A DNA stretch of 64,000 nucleotides from Chimonanthus salicifolius (Eukaryota; Streptophyta; Magnoliopsida; Laurales; Calycanthaceae): contig CM023535.1 of NCBI GenBank assembly GCA_013350335.1, positions 32,582,991-32,646,990 on the forward strand, written 5' to 3'. The translations under genes were made by a program, and so were the position numbers. Of the stretch, positions 48,035 through 60,070 are shown piece after piece; within the stretch, counting starts at the first letter, position 1, and every line of letters begins with the position of its first letter. The notes under the pieces are model-generated. The model saw only the letters and a list, made by a program, of their open reading frames with translations. It did no database searches and had not been told where the DNA came from.

Positions 48035-50756
48035 CTAGGGTAGAAGTAGGGCGTTAAAACACGCGCCCAGTAGGACTCCGAGTAGGGCTAGCACATGGAT
48101 TAGTAATAACAAAGCATATAGAAGATATTATCTCAAAATTATGCCATTTGGTACAATGTAATGCAATGGGTGTTTTATGTCATGAATCCCACCCATCAAT
48201 CTCATCTTCAACTCTACAATGTCCCTTTTTCCAACCATCCATAGTATTCCAAATAGAATCCATACCATCATCGTACCATGACCCTCTTGATGCAAAAGCC
48301 TCATCAAGATGCAATCCACACTAGGCATCCCCCCCTTGATGGAAGAACCATCATCAAGGTACAATAATAAATACAACATCCCCCTTGATGGAAAAGCATC
48401 ATCAAGGTATCATAATACATATGTGAAATGTCCCCATGCTGTTTATCGGTCGCCCCGACGGAGCATGGACTCCGGTTTCATTTCATCATTTCCCTGTCAT
48501 ATCCCTCCCATGCCATGCATGAGATGTAGATGGCATGTGCCATGTAAATATATGTAGTTCAATAGTAACACAAAAACCCATCTTAAAACAATTACTTGAT
48601 TATCAAATAAATCAAAGGGAAAAACATCCCATAATATTTAATCCAAAATCCATCTTAAGACATTCACATAATTTCCAAAATAATTTAAAGGAAAACATCA
48701 AAAAATACATAATCCAAAACTCATCTTAAAGGCAACCACATGCTTTCCAAAATAAATTAAAGAAAACATCACCCAATCCATGGCTTACAAAAATGTAGGA
48801 ATCCTACCTGATACCGACTTGCGTCCTTTTACATTTTTTCGTTCGACAAACCCGGTCGCCGATCGCGCACCGCCTGCGATGTCAAGTACCTTGTTACACA
48901 CTAATCATTAGTCCATGTTTCAACCATTTATAAGCCCTTATGAAAAACCGGTCACCATTTAGGTTTTGTGGGTCCCACCTAATCCATTATATATTTTTTT
49001 AAGTACATATGTCTAAAATCAGCCACCCTAGGCTTTATTAACCACTTATAAGGTTATCACATTAGATCCCCTCATTCCATGATCAATCTCCATGGAATTC
49101 TTGAATTTGGCATTTAATTACGGTTTTGCCACTACCTCATTTTTCCATGGTTAATCACCCATTTATGCATGCATGATTAAGTCCAAAATTGATTTTTAAA
49201 CTTAGATCCCTAACTTAGGTTCATTTATGACCCACCAAACTATTAAAACTTGTCATCTAATTAATCCAATTCCCATTACTTAATCACATACATACACATT
49301 AACCTTAGACCTAAAAATGATCCACCATTTGGGTCATGGATTCAAAATACCTAATTCATCAAATCCTCCGATGGGGTTTACCTTATGCATTTAACTTCAA
49401 TGAGTGCATCACTCATTCATTCCCTTTGGAGGCCACAAACACCATCCATCATCCAATTTAACCCACTACAATGGGTTACAATTGGGCCATGGGTTCGGCC
49501 ATACACCATGGCCGAACCCATGGTGTCCTTTCCCCATTTTCCATCCTTTTAACCCCATTTAAAATTTGTAAACATTACCATAGGGTTCGGCCATACACCA
49601 TGGCCGAACCCATGGTTCATATTCCACTATTTTTCCATGTCTCTTGGGGCCACACCATTACTCATTTAAAACTGTAAACTCATCCATACATTAATCCCTC
49701 TTTTCCATCCTCTAAACCCATCAATTGATCCCTATTACATCACCATAGGGTTCGGCCCTCCATGGCCGAACCCATGGTTCATGGTCCAATATTTCTTTAT
49801 GCCATTTTAGACCATTAACTTAGCCACATTTGCATTGATTTAAACACATGCATAATTCTACATTTTAGCCCTTCAAGCATCCTAATTTGTGAGACTAAAA
49901 TGCATCAACCCCAAGCTTAATTTAATCACTCATAAGGTCATCTTAATTTAATCAAACTTTCCATCATCTAAACACAACATGGACTCAACCTTAGCTCATA
50001 CAATGACCTACAAAATGGGTCATGGGTTCGGCCACACACCATGGCCGAACCCATGATGTCTTGTTCCCCATTTTCCTTGGATCCTTTGGCACATTTTAGA
50101 TCTATCACAAGTCCTCTCATGAGAGATTTACATCATGCATTTAAATCACCATTTTAAGGTATCATTTCATACTTTGGGTCCATCAAAATTATCAACATTT
50201 TCCCATTTATTTCTCCATAAATCATAACCATTAAATCCACCATTATCACCATAGGGTTCGGCCATACACCATGGCCGAACCCATGGTTCACAATCCATCA
50301 CTTTCTATGCCCTCCAATGCCATAAAATCCCTTTGCATTTCCATCATAAAAAGCATTTTGAAACATTTCCCACATTCACTCATTTACTACAATTCATTAA
50401 CTTAACACCCTCATTGCTTTCCATTCTTAAAACCTTAACCAATTACATCAAAGACCAAATCACCCACCATGGGGTTCGGCCATACTACATGGCCGAACCC
50501 TATGGCCCATAATTTTATTCCAATTAACCCATTCCATGCTTAATTTCATAATTTACATAATGCACATAACCCATTTAGTCATTTTCTTACCCTAACCCTA
50601 ATTCACCCATTTAGGGTTTTCTCCATCTTCCACCCTCTCATTTGATGGGTTTAAACTCCATAGCATAAAATTATCTATCCACCATTACATTAATACAAAG
50701 TAAACTCCAATTCTTAAACCCTAAAATCCAAAATTTCTTGTTTAAGAAATACTCAC
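48035..50756 (-). promoter_or_regulatory. Predicted LTR-internal intron, element D 5' LTR
   Basis: Donor GTGAGT (minus, from 50756) to TACCCTAG ending 48035. Length 2722 bp, 3 bp shorter than the other copy because of the palindrome-loop deletion. Prediction only. Confidence 0.42.
49491..50500. repeat. Dispersed palindrome field in D 5' LTR (6 units)
   Basis: Matches 29913-30925 unit for unit. The third unit has a shortened loop, showing that a palindrome centre can be lost while its arms persist. Confidence 0.92.
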
Positions 50757-52696
50757 AATCCGACGTCTCCACCGATTTCCGTCACTCCCGTCGGTCTCCG
50801 TAGCCTCCTCTCTCCTTCCTCTTGATCTTTGATAGGTCAAGATTCTTGATTAATGGTGGCAATCCCCAACCCTAGAATCGGCCAAGGCAAGTTTAAATTG
50901 AAAGAGGGAAGAGGAAAGGATGATGAGAGGGGAGATAGTCACCTTGACCTTAGAGTGATTTTGTGTAAATTTCCACTTCTTTCTTCTCTCCTTCTTTTCT
51001 TAGCTTCCTTTCCTTAATTTTTTCTTCTCTTCTCCTTCCTAGTGTGGGACGGCCATGGAGAATGACAATGGAGAGAGTTGAAAAGAGGATAAGAAAATGG
51101 AAAAGAACTCAAGACCTACCCCCCATTTGGTGACTTAAACTTACCCTTTACATTAACTACTCTCACCAACCAAAGCAAGATATTTTAAAGATCTTTTATT
51201 TGCTTTATGGTGGTGGTTATCTAAACCACCACCAAGCCCAACGTGTTTAACCTTGGAGGTGGGGTAGCTTGGTCTCCATTTGACTAATTTTAACCCATTT
51301 AGCCACCAATTTAATAATTTAATAATTTAATTAATTTGATAATTTCCTTAGGTTAACTCATTTGTACTTAACCTAATTCTCATTATTCCACCCATGGTTG
51401 ACCAAATCAACCATGGTGGCCGGCCCCACCAATCATTGGCCCACACACCACCTCACTTGATGAGGTGGAGGTGGGTCCCACTTGGCCACATCAACTTGGT
51501 TTAATTCCAAATAACTTAGGTGATTTAAACTTCATTCCATTCATTCTAAATGGATCACCATTAGGCCCATGGCCCAATTACATTTCCATCTTACCCATTT
51601 ACCTTAAAGCTTAGCCATCTTGACCCATTGGTTCCCAAATGGGTATTTGACCCAATTTGACCAACCATGGCCCAATTGGCCATCATTGACCACTTAAATG
51701 ACTTTAAAATCCACTCCATGGTCTATTGGGCCATAATTGGGCCTTTGTCCAAATTTTGGCCCATTTACCCCTTTATTTCATAAATTTTCCAATTTTCATC
51801 CTTAAAATAAATAATATTCCCATTTATATTAATTTTAAAAATTTCGGGCCCTTACAAGGCATTACCATGCATGTAACTTCCATTTATGTGATGAATAAAA
51901 TGGGAGTTACATTTTGAATGGGAGTTACTTTTGAAGTTACAAGGGTTGCAAGGGACGTTGGTTGCATGCATGAGCAATTTCATGCATGTAACGGCTACTA
52001 AGGAGATATGAGGGGTGGTGGCTTTGAGAGTTACAAATGCATGAATAAAGGAGAGAATGCAAACAATTACAAGGATATGCATAGGCCGTTGGGTACCCTT
52101 GGAGGCTCATCTCAAAGATGAAACCCCCAAGGAAGGTATTAAGAAATAAAGGTTACATAAATGTTTCATATTCAAAATTGTTACATGCATTGGAACCATG
52201 AGGATTAACCACCTTAGATGGAAGGTCAAGGGTTAAAAACGTTGGAGGGTTTCATCTCAAGGATGAAACCCCCAAATGAAATAAGAGTTAAAGATAAATG
52301 CAATAGGAGTTACAATTTTTGGGTACCAAAGAGATCACATGGGCTGAATGAAATTTAGCCAAAGAAGTTTCAGTTTTTCTCTCCCTACCTCTCTCTCTTG
52401 ATCGTTCTTTATCTTCCAAAACACTAAGAGCAGCAGCTGGTTATTGATATGAAATCAGTCCTTGATTGATTTGTTTCACCAAGACAAAAGCATACCTTGA
52501 GCAAAAGAGTTGGCCTCAAGGTATTCCATCCAAAGTCAAAAATTCTATCTCTTTCTCTCTTTGCCGTTTTCTACCAAGAGCAGCAGCTGGTTGTTTAAAT
52601 CAGTCCCTGACCATCAAAGAATCAAGAAGAAGGAGAGGCTAAGAAAGGACAAGGAACAAGCCGGAGGGAAGATCAATTGGAGGAGTCGCGGAAACG

Positions 52697-54478
52697 GTAG
52701 GTTTTTCGATGAACAATTTTTAAATCATGATCCGGCCATTGGATGGCCGAATCTAACAAAGGTTAAATATTGGTTGGAAGTACATGAATGAGATAAAAAG
52801 ATGGACCATAGGGTTCGGCCCCATTGGATGGCCAAACCCCATGGAAATAATTGATTTATTTAGATGGTTTTTGGAAATTAAAACCATACAAATATGGGAC
52901 TGTTTTTAGATGATTTTAAGTGTGTGTTTTAAAAAGGTTAAAACATAAATAAGGAAGTTTGTTTTGGACATAGATGAATGATTAAGAAATTCAAAACCAA
53001 AGGTCATAGGGTTCGGCCACCGTGGAGGGCCGAACCCCATGCAAATAATGGTTTGGTTTTGATGTATTTGAAACATATAAACCATGAAGTTGGTGGACTG
53101 TTTTGGCTTATTATTTAACATTCAAATACATGTTTTGGAAAGGGTTAAAAACATGGATCTGTATGACAAAGGACTGAAGTTAGCATGGTTTAAAACAGTG
53201 GTTCAAAACTGATGAAATGGACCATTTGGATCGGCCATTTTGGATGGCCGAATTCCATGAAATAATATGGTCATTTGGGACAAGTAGATGAACTGATTTA
53301 GATGGTGTTTAAGAGGTATAAAGGCAGCAATATTATATTGATATTGTATGTTTAAATAACACCAAAAACATGATTTAGAAGACCAAAACATGGACATAGG
53401 GTTCGGCCACCTTGGATGGCCGAACCCCATGTAAGTATTTGGTTGTTTGGTTTGGCTTTCAAAAAGATGGAAATCACATCAATTATGGATTTAGTATTAA
53501 GGTGATGATGGAGAATAGGATTAAAATCTTTAGGGTGAGGCTCGGCCATGTTATGTGGCCGAACCCCACCAATTGTCATGTGATGGACTTTGTTGTCTAA
53601 GGAAAAATTAGGCAAAGGATAGTATAATGACATTATTGTAAATAAGGATGAAAAGATGAAATGATCAAAAGAATGGACTTATGAGCCAAAACCTAAGGTG
53701 GTAAGATTCGGCCATGTAGTATGGCCGAACTCTACCAAGTGTCATTTGAAAAGTTTGGGATACTTAGATGGTATTAAGTAAATAAAAGATTTATCAAAGT
53801 TTAAATGGGTGAGGTTCGGCCATGGGGTATGGCCGAACCCCACAAAGTGGATTTTTGGGATTTAAATCAAATTAGAATCATATGGTCAAATGATTAACTT
53901 ACTGCCATGTACATAGGGTATTCGGATTTCTAGAACGGTGTACAAAGTCGTGATCGAAAGACGGTCCAAAGGAAGGGTCGAACAAAGTAAACTATTGTAG
54001 GTTTCCTACCTTGTTGTAACCACATAACTTATTTGCTGTTTTATGTTTATTTGAATAAGTTATTTGAATCAAATGTTATATTTACAAATGGCATGTTTGC
54101 ATAGACATCTCATGCATGGCATGGGATGATGGTGTAGCAATCGGAGGCCACACTCCGTCGGGGCGTCCGAAAGACCATTGTAGGGTACCCTGATGATGAG
54201 AATCCCATCAGGAGGAATCCAGAGGCCACACTCCGTCGGGGCGTCCGAAAGACCACTGTGGGTTACCTTGACGATGAGAATCCCATCATGTGATGTCTAT
54301 GTTGAATGGTGATGGGTGGGACTCATTACATGTTCATTTCATACATAGCATGTTTTTTATTGAATTTTGTTACACATGTACTATCATTATATTATTTGCA
54401 TGTTTGACTAACCAAGTGGTAGCCCTATTCGGAAACACTACTGGGCGCGTTGATCTAACGCCCTATCTATATCCTTAG
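52697..54478 (+). promoter_or_regulatory. Predicted LTR-internal intron signals, element C 3' LTR
   Basis: GTAGGT donor after GGAGTCGCGGAAACG, and GATCTAACGCCC then CTTAG acceptor. Same length as in the 5' LTR despite about 0.8% divergence. Prediction only. Confidence 0.38.
52728..53841. repeat. Dispersed palindrome field in C 3' LTR (8 units)
   Basis: Eight units matching those at 20082-21194. Two units are better paired here than in the 5' LTR (GGGCCGAACCC and TATGGCCGAACTC against GGGCCTAACCC and TATGGCTGAACTC). Confidence 0.88.
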
Positions 54479-55023
54479 TGGATGATGCAGGGAAAGGAAA
54501 GAACGTGGTTGGAGAAGAGGACCAAGCACGAAAACTTGGGCGGTTTGAATGATTGGAATGGACTATGAATGGATTATTTATGGACTTGTTAGTTGATTTA
54601 TTTGGACAATGTAATTTGTTAGCTAGATGTTGTGGGCATGTAATAATGTAGTTAATTAGATGCTATGGTTTGTTTTATGTTGGATGTTTGGATTAAACGA
54701 TTAGTTAAGATCGATTAGTGATTTTGGAAAATAATTTATGTACTTTGCTATCTAAAAATGGAAATTGGATTAATCATATGTTCTATTATAACCTCAGTTA
54801 GATCTAGACTAAGTTAATTCCGCAAGTTATATATATACCATGTGCGGATCAGTTTTATGGACTTAGTTCATACGCACATGGGCTTGGCCAGTTAAGGGTC
54901 GGATTTAGAGATCCGAACTTAACTCGCGTCGTGACATTCCGCCCCGATCACTTGTTGATTATTATTATATAAAAAAAAAAAATAAACTCTGAAAATTTAG
55001 AGTGAAATGGGCGGGGTGTTACA

Positions 55024-55028
55024 GATGC
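55024..55028. repeat. Right TSD of element C (GATGC)
   Basis: Second copy of GATGC; B's integrase resumes with ACAGTCGGAAAGG. Confidence 0.95.
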
Positions 55029-55797
55029 ACAGTCGGAAAGGACGATACAAACGTTGGAGGATATGCTGAGAGCATGTATGCTAGATTTCAAGGGTGGATG
55101 GGAGGATCACTTGCCGCTGGTAGAGTTCTCATATAACAGCAGTTACCAGGCAAGCCTTCAAATGGCACCATTTGAGGCTTTATATGATAGACCATGTAGG
55201 TCACCAGTGTGTTGGACAGCCAGTGTGTTGGACAGAGGCCGGTGAACCTGCACTGATAGGACCAGAGTTGTTTGCAGAGATCACAGCGCAGATACAGTTG
55301 ATACGGCAGTACCTATTGACTGTACAGAATCGTCAGAAGAGCTATGCCGACAAGAGTAGAAGGTTCCTTGAATTTGAAGTGGGGGACATGGTGTTCTTAA
55401 AAGTCTCGCCACGGAAGGGACACATGAGATTTGGAAAGAAGGGGAAACTGTCGCCAAGATATGTGGGACCATTTTCCATCATAAGAAGGATGGGGGATGT
55501 AGCCTATCAATTGGCACTTCCTTCACAATTGGCATCTCTACACGATGTGTTTCATATATCGATGTTGAGTAAGTACAATCCCGATCCTTCTCATGTATTG
55601 AATGTACAAGATATAGAGGTACAAAGTGATGTGACTTACATTGAGAAGCCTGTCAGAATAGTGGAGTCTGAGCAAAGGGTATTACGAAACTGAGTGATTC
55701 AGTTCGTCAAAGTTGTATGGGATAGACATGGTATTGAGGAGGCACTTGGGAACTTGAATCGGAAATGAGAACAGCTCACCCTGAGTTATTTATGTAA
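55029..55797 (+). pseudogene. pol: B integrase C-terminus and chromodomain (broken)
   Basis: This resumes at [15 protein letters not shown] (last catalytic Glu in place) and continues through [19 protein letters not shown] and VEKP-like (IEKP) chromodomain sequence to the TAA at 55795. A 16-bp tandem duplication (CCAGTGTGTTGGACAG at 55204-55219 and 55220-55235) shifts the frame. TGA at 55691 and a further loss near 55741 destroy the chromodomain frame. The PPT region follows. Confidence 0.88.
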
Positions 55798-55821
55798 ATT
55801 GTTTGGAACCCTACTTCGCTC

Positions 55822-55858
55822 GATTTTCGGGACGAAAATTTTGAAAAGAAGATTGTAT
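55822..55858 (+). promoter_or_regulatory. Element B pre-PPT hairpin and PPT
   Basis: ATTTTCG-GGA-CGAAAAT hairpin then TTTGAAAAGAAGATTGTAT before the TGTAACACC of the 3' LTR. Same layout as E with one changed PPT base. Confidence 0.75.
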
Positions 55859-56369
55859 TGTAACACCCTGGATTTTTAAGATATCAATTTACATGAATTT
55901 TGTCTATTTAAATTATAAATTAATGGACATGGACCTTATATGGGTAAGATGTGTTTAATTGGGTCAAGGTTGTTATTTGGGTCAAAATGCCCAAAAGGGA
56001 CCCAATGGGTCATGATTGACTTGGTTGACCACCAAGTGAGTCCAATCTTAACTTGGGGGCTGATTGGAGTTGGAAATGGAATCAAATAGTTGAGTTGAAT
56101 TAAATGGTTGAGTTGAATTAAATGGTTGAGTTGAATTAAATGGATGAGTTGAGTTAAGTGAGTTAAATAAATTTAAATTAAAAGTGAGTTGGATAGAAAG
56201 GTTTTGGGGGTTTCATAATTCAAATCCAAGGGTACACGTTGGATGTATGGAAGGTCTATCTTGCATGAAACTCCAAAGATGGATAATGAATGGAAGTGGC
56301 GTTTTGTGGAAGTTACACAAGGTGAGGAGTTTCTTATTTCAAATTCAAACCATAATACACGTTGGCATG

Positions 56370-56684
56370 GGAGTTTCATCTCATGGATGAAACCCCCAAT
56401 AGAACACCAAAAGGAGGAGGACGGTTTAAGGTGCTACACAAGCCAAGAAAGCAAACCGTTGGGCACAAGGAGTTTCATCTCATGGATGAAACTCCCACAT
56501 GGGCAAATAATGAAGGGGTGGCGGTTACACTTTTCAAACAAACACATGCCGTTGGGCACATGGGAGATTCATCTCATGGATGAAACTCCAAGATGGAAGA
56601 TGAATGAGGTTTGTAAAGGTTACACAAGGCACCTCATTACAGCCGTTGGAGCCTTGGGAGTTTCATCTCATGGATGAAACCCCC
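56370..56684. repeat. TTTCATC/GATGAAA hairpin series in B U3
   Basis: Units at 56370-56397, 56469-56495, 56563-56589 and 56657-56684, about 95 bp apart, each GGGAGTTTCATCTCATGG then ATGAAAC(C/T)CCC. Each is preceded at some distance by CGTTGG. Two related hairpins occur in the C LTR (19463, 19602). Confidence 0.88.
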
Positions 56685-57054
56685 AAGGGAAGCATTAAGG
56701 AGGAAGATTAAGGAAATGGGAGTTACACATGGGCTGCACCAAAACCATCACCTTGGCCGACCATCTCATTTGGAACAAAACAATTGGAAATTCATCTCAT
56801 ACTCTCCCTCTCCCTCTTGGTTGTTCTTCTCTCCCTCAAAATCATCTCAAGGCCGATTCTCCTCTCAAGATCAAAAAGGACTTAGAATAATTTGATCTCA
56901 AGCTTTTCTCTCTCAATCCATATCACTTGGCCGAACCACTCCAAGGGGTTTCCAGCATGGTTAGTCTCGGCTAAAGATCAAGAAGGAAGGAAGGAGGGAC
57001 TAAGGAAGGAAAAGATCAAGAAGGAGTGAAAGAGCCGGAGGAGTCGCGGGATTG

Positions 57055-58877
57055 GTAAGTGCTCAATAAACTCTTGTTAAATAAGATGGTCAAGGAAACA
57101 TGATTCGGCCATTGTATGGCCGAACCCATCAAGGGTTAAAATCATGGATATTGAATTTAAAAGAGGAAATAAGGAACCATAGGGTTCGACCATGATGTAT
57201 GGCCGAACCCCATGGAAAGAGTCAAGGAAGTTTTATGGGTTTAAAATGATGTTTAAAAGGGAAGAACATGGACCATAGGGTTCGGCCACTTTGTATGGCC
57301 GAACCCCATGAAAAGATGTTGATTTGATTTTATTGGATTTGAATGAAGGAAATCATAAGTGTATGTGTTTGATTTTGTTAAAGTTTTAAAATGATTTAAA
57401 TGGATGGAAGTATGGGAACCAATCATTGATGTATTAATAGGTTTCTATGGAAATAAGGAACCCGAACCCCATGGAGAGACAATGATGGATAGGGTGGTCA
57501 TTTGTAATGAATTTTGAAATGGTTAATGACTTAGATAGGTGTTGGGCTGTTGGATCAAAAAGAATTGAAAAGAGGAGCACCAAAACCAAAGGGTGAGGTT
57601 CGGCCATGGTGAATGGCCGAACCCCACCAAGTGCTATTTATGGTTATCAAGTTATGGAATGGAGACTTTTGTTAGGGAATTGTAACGGTTGTATGACATG
57701 ATTAGTGGACCATCTATGGATTTAGGTTTATGGATCAATTATGGACCTACATATGTAAAAATGATAAGAGAGTTTAGTCATAGAAAGAATAATGGCAAAA
57801 AGGTAAATATAGTTAAAATTGAAGGACCATGGGTTCGGCCATGGTGTATGGCTGAACCCCATGGGTGGTGGTATTAGATATGGATTTATACAAGTGGCTT
57901 AAATGTATGAATGAATCATTGAAATGAAAGACCATGGGTTTGGCTATGGTATATGGCCGAACCCGACGGGGAATGTTTTGTGGATTCAAGGTGTTAATCA
58001 TATTAAATGATTAACTTAAATATGTTTGGACTAATGAATCAAAGAATGCATGACCTTGGACCCACATCGATTAGAATGGTCAACGATAAAAAAGAGGGAC
58101 CAAAATCAAGATGGTGAGGTTCGGCCATGTTGTATGGCCGAACCCCACTAAGGTGGATTTTGGTGGATTAAGGGTTAAAATCAAAGTAAGTGAGGTTCGA
58201 CCACGGTGTATGGCCGAACCCCACAAGTTGTGTTGTTTGACTTAGATACCATTACAAATCAAATGGGTTGTTGGTTTAATTCATGGATATGTTATAAGGT
58301 AATGGGACTTCACAAAAGGGGCATGATCGTGAACGGTTGCCAGTTTAAATCTCAAGGACACCTTAGTGATCTTGGGTAGGATTCTACCTCATTGGAACAT
58401 GGTTATGTAATATGGTTTTATCTTTATTTTGTTGATTTATGTTGTAAATATATTATGTTTCAAATGTGGAGTTTTTAATGCTATGGTTATTTTAATTACA
58501 TAGCATATGGACATGTACATTCCATGCATGGCATGGGAGGGAAGTTTGTAACCGGAGGCCACGCTCCGTCGGAGCGTCCGTAAGGCAATCGTGGGAAGAC
58601 CTTGATGTGTATAATCCCATCAAGAAGAATCCGAAGGCCACACTCCGTCGGAGAGTCCGAAAGACCACTGTGGGGATTCCTTGATGAGGAGAATTCCATC
58701 AAAAGGTTACAAGTATTGTGATGGGTGGGATTCATTGCATAAGTCATATGGCATGGCATGATTTCATATGATTTTGATGATATGATATTATATATGATTT
58801 TTGTTACTAACCCATGTGTTAGCCCTATTTAGAATTCCTACTGGGCGCGTTGTTCTAACGCCCTACTTCTACCCTAG
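57055..58877 (+). promoter_or_regulatory. Predicted LTR-internal intron, element B 3' LTR
   Basis: GTAAGT is a consensus donor, preceded by AGCCGGAGGAGTCGCGGG. The acceptor is TTCTAACGCCCTACTTC then TACCCTAG ending 58877. Length 1823 bp. Prediction only. Confidence 0.45.
57102..58222. repeat. Dispersed palindrome field in B 3' LTR (8 units plus a half-unit)
   Basis: Units start near 57102, 57182, 57278, 57596, 57829, 57935, 58116 and 58192. A lone right arm (CCCGAACCCCATGG) at about 57460 is a probable deletion relic. Loops are 4-6 bases and arms 10-12 bases. Confidence 0.88.
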
Positions 58878-59398
58878 TGAATGAAACAAGAAATGAAGAA
58901 AATGATGATCGTGAACGGAGTCAAGCATAAGGACTTTGGAATATTATTTGCTATTTTATTAAGTTACTCAAGGACATGTAATTTGAGTAGTTAGACTTCG
59001 GTATGTAATAATTAGATATTTGCTATGGTTTGTGAATGGTTTGGTATGGATATCTAATTTAAGTTAATTTGGTTAAGTGACTAAGTACTTTGCTATCTAA
59101 AATGGAGTAGACTTAGGTTCTATTATAATCCGCAATCAGTTTATGTTATATTTCGTAATTATAAACTTCATACGTGTGAACCATCTCAGTGGACTTAGTC
59201 CACGCGCATGTATGGTTGGCCAGTTAAGGGTCGGGCTTTAGAAGCTCAGACTTAACTCGCGTCGTCATGTCCCGCTCTCTATCACTTTTAAAAAAAAAAT
59301 TAGACTCTGATTTTCGGAAAGTAAGTGAAAAAGGGCGAGGTGTTACAAAACCCTAGATTTTTATTTATTAGGACCATTAAGGACAAAAAGGGTTGGAT

Positions 59399-60050
59399 GA
59401 GGTTCGGCCATGATGTATGGCCGAACCCTATCAAATGATCTAATCATGGGTATGTGATTTTTAAGAGAAAATGATGAACCATAGGGTTCGGCCATGTTGT
59501 ATGGCCGAACCCCATGGAAGTATGTTAGTGATTTTAATGGGTTTTAAAGGATGAAAATGATGGAAGTATGTTAATGATTTTGATGGGTTTTAAAGGATGA
59601 CAATGATGGAAGAATGTTAGTGATTTTAAATGGGTTTTAAATGTTGTAGATGATGATTTAAAATGAGGAGATGATGAAGAACAATGGACCATGGGTTCGG
59701 CCATGATGTATGGCCGAACCCCATGGAAGAAATGTTGATGGATTTTTGGTTTTAAAATGATGGACCTAAGTGTATGATTAAACCCCCATGGAGGGACTTT
59801 GTTTATGGATCTAATGTTTGTAAATGATTTAAGAAAGGAAAGGATGAAAATGAGACATCATGGGTACGGCCATGTTGTATGGCCGAGAACCCCATGAATC
59901 AATTTTATGGACATTTGTGGATCCATGCATGTTTAAGAAATTAAATGTTTAACTATGATGTTGGACCCATTTTGTTTAAAATAAAACGAGGGTTAAAAGG
60001 GGGGTTAAAACCACAGAGTGAGGTTCGGCCATGTTGTATGGCCGAACCCC
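59399..60050. repeat. Dispersed palindrome field in F LTR (5 units)
   Basis: Units near 59399, 59484, 59692, 59865 and 60020. Several share the loop CATG(A/T)TGTATGG. Near-repeats of ATGGAAGTATGTTA-type spacer between units suggest local duplication. Confidence 0.88.
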
Positions 60051-60070
60051 ACTAGTGAGTTTTGAGTTTT

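Larger units (their letters stand above)
27981..51856 (-). mobile_element. Element D: non-autonomous Tekay-like element with host-unknown ORF remnant
   Basis: D's own length is about 12.4 kb after E is removed: 3' LTR 27981-31729 plus 43154-43710, internal 43711-47555, 5' LTR 47556-51856. Both LTRs are 4301 bp, with about eight substitutions and a few small indels by eye. The internal region lacks gag, protease and RT and keeps only a deleted integrase/chromodomain remnant and an unidentified decayed coding region. Near-identical LTRs around an already ruined interior mean it was moved in trans. The D LTR resembles the E LTR. Confidence 0.92.
47556..51856 (-). repeat. Element D 5' LTR
   Basis: This uninterrupted 4301-bp LTR would drive minus-strand transcription. 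It has six palindromes at 49491-50500 (the third shortened to GGTTCGGCC-CTCC-ATGGCCGAACC), the terminal stem-loop at 47646-47679 and a single TAGCC at about 51300 where the other LTR received E. Confidence 0.95.
18708..55023 (+). mobile_element. Element C: Tekay-like retrotransposon hosting D and E
   Basis: C's own length is about 12.4 kb once D is removed: 5' LTR 18708-22376, internal 22377-27469, 3' LTR split as 27470-27980 and 51857-55023. It is inserted in the integrase of B in the same orientation. By eye the LTRs differ at roughly 30 of about 3670 bases (near 0.8%), older than A, D or E, as the nesting order requires. Confidence 0.93.
51857..55023 (+). repeat. Element C 3' LTR, second segment (with right TSD of D)
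   Basis: 51857-51861 is the second AGGCA. The LTR then runs to GTGTTACA. The palindrome field is at 52728-53841, the predicted intron at 52697-54478 (1782 bp, as in the 5' copy), and the terminal stem-loop near 54891-54923. Compared with the 5' LTR it has a 4-bp insertion (AAGGAAGGTATT) and about 30 substitutions in total. No gene. Confidence 0.94.
1635..59347 (+). mobile_element. Element B: old, repeatedly interrupted Tekay-like retrotransposon
   Basis: B is visible in three coding segments (1639-2474, 15715-18707, 55029-55797) and a 3' LTR (55859-59347). Elements A and C separate the segments, and each insertion is bracketed by a perfect 5-bp TSD. Its 5' LTR, PBS and leader are not seen and should lie left of X. 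On the right B ends in TTACA at 59347 and is followed by AAACC, the presumed right TSD copy, inside the LTR of F. The coding region has many stops and frameshifts, so it was inactive well before the recent insertions. It is the second shell of the nest. Confidence 0.8.
55859..59347 (+). repeat. Element B 3' LTR
   Basis: 3489 bp, TGTAACACCC to GGTGTTACA. U3 has four GTTTCATC-TCATG-GATGAAAC hairpins (56370-56684). A long GA-rich block leads to the strongest donor of the window (ATTG|GTAAGT, 57055). Eight palindromes lie at 57102-58222, two GGAGGCCACNCTCCGTCGGAG boxes near 58555-58650, the acceptor-like block ends at 58877, and the terminal stem-loop is at 59223-59256. It differs clearly from LTR X beside B's gag. 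Confidence 0.93.

Noticed and set aside
27981..51856. Assembly duplication as the source of the near-identical 3-4 kb blocks
   Set aside because: The copies are LTR pairs with TG/CA ends, perfect 5-bp TSDs and private substitutions; misassembly is not needed, though read-level checks were not possible.
56243..56677. 144-codon open frame with repeated FISWMK-like units
   Set aside because: The repetition comes from the U3 hairpin series; no codon signal and it lies in LTR sequence.
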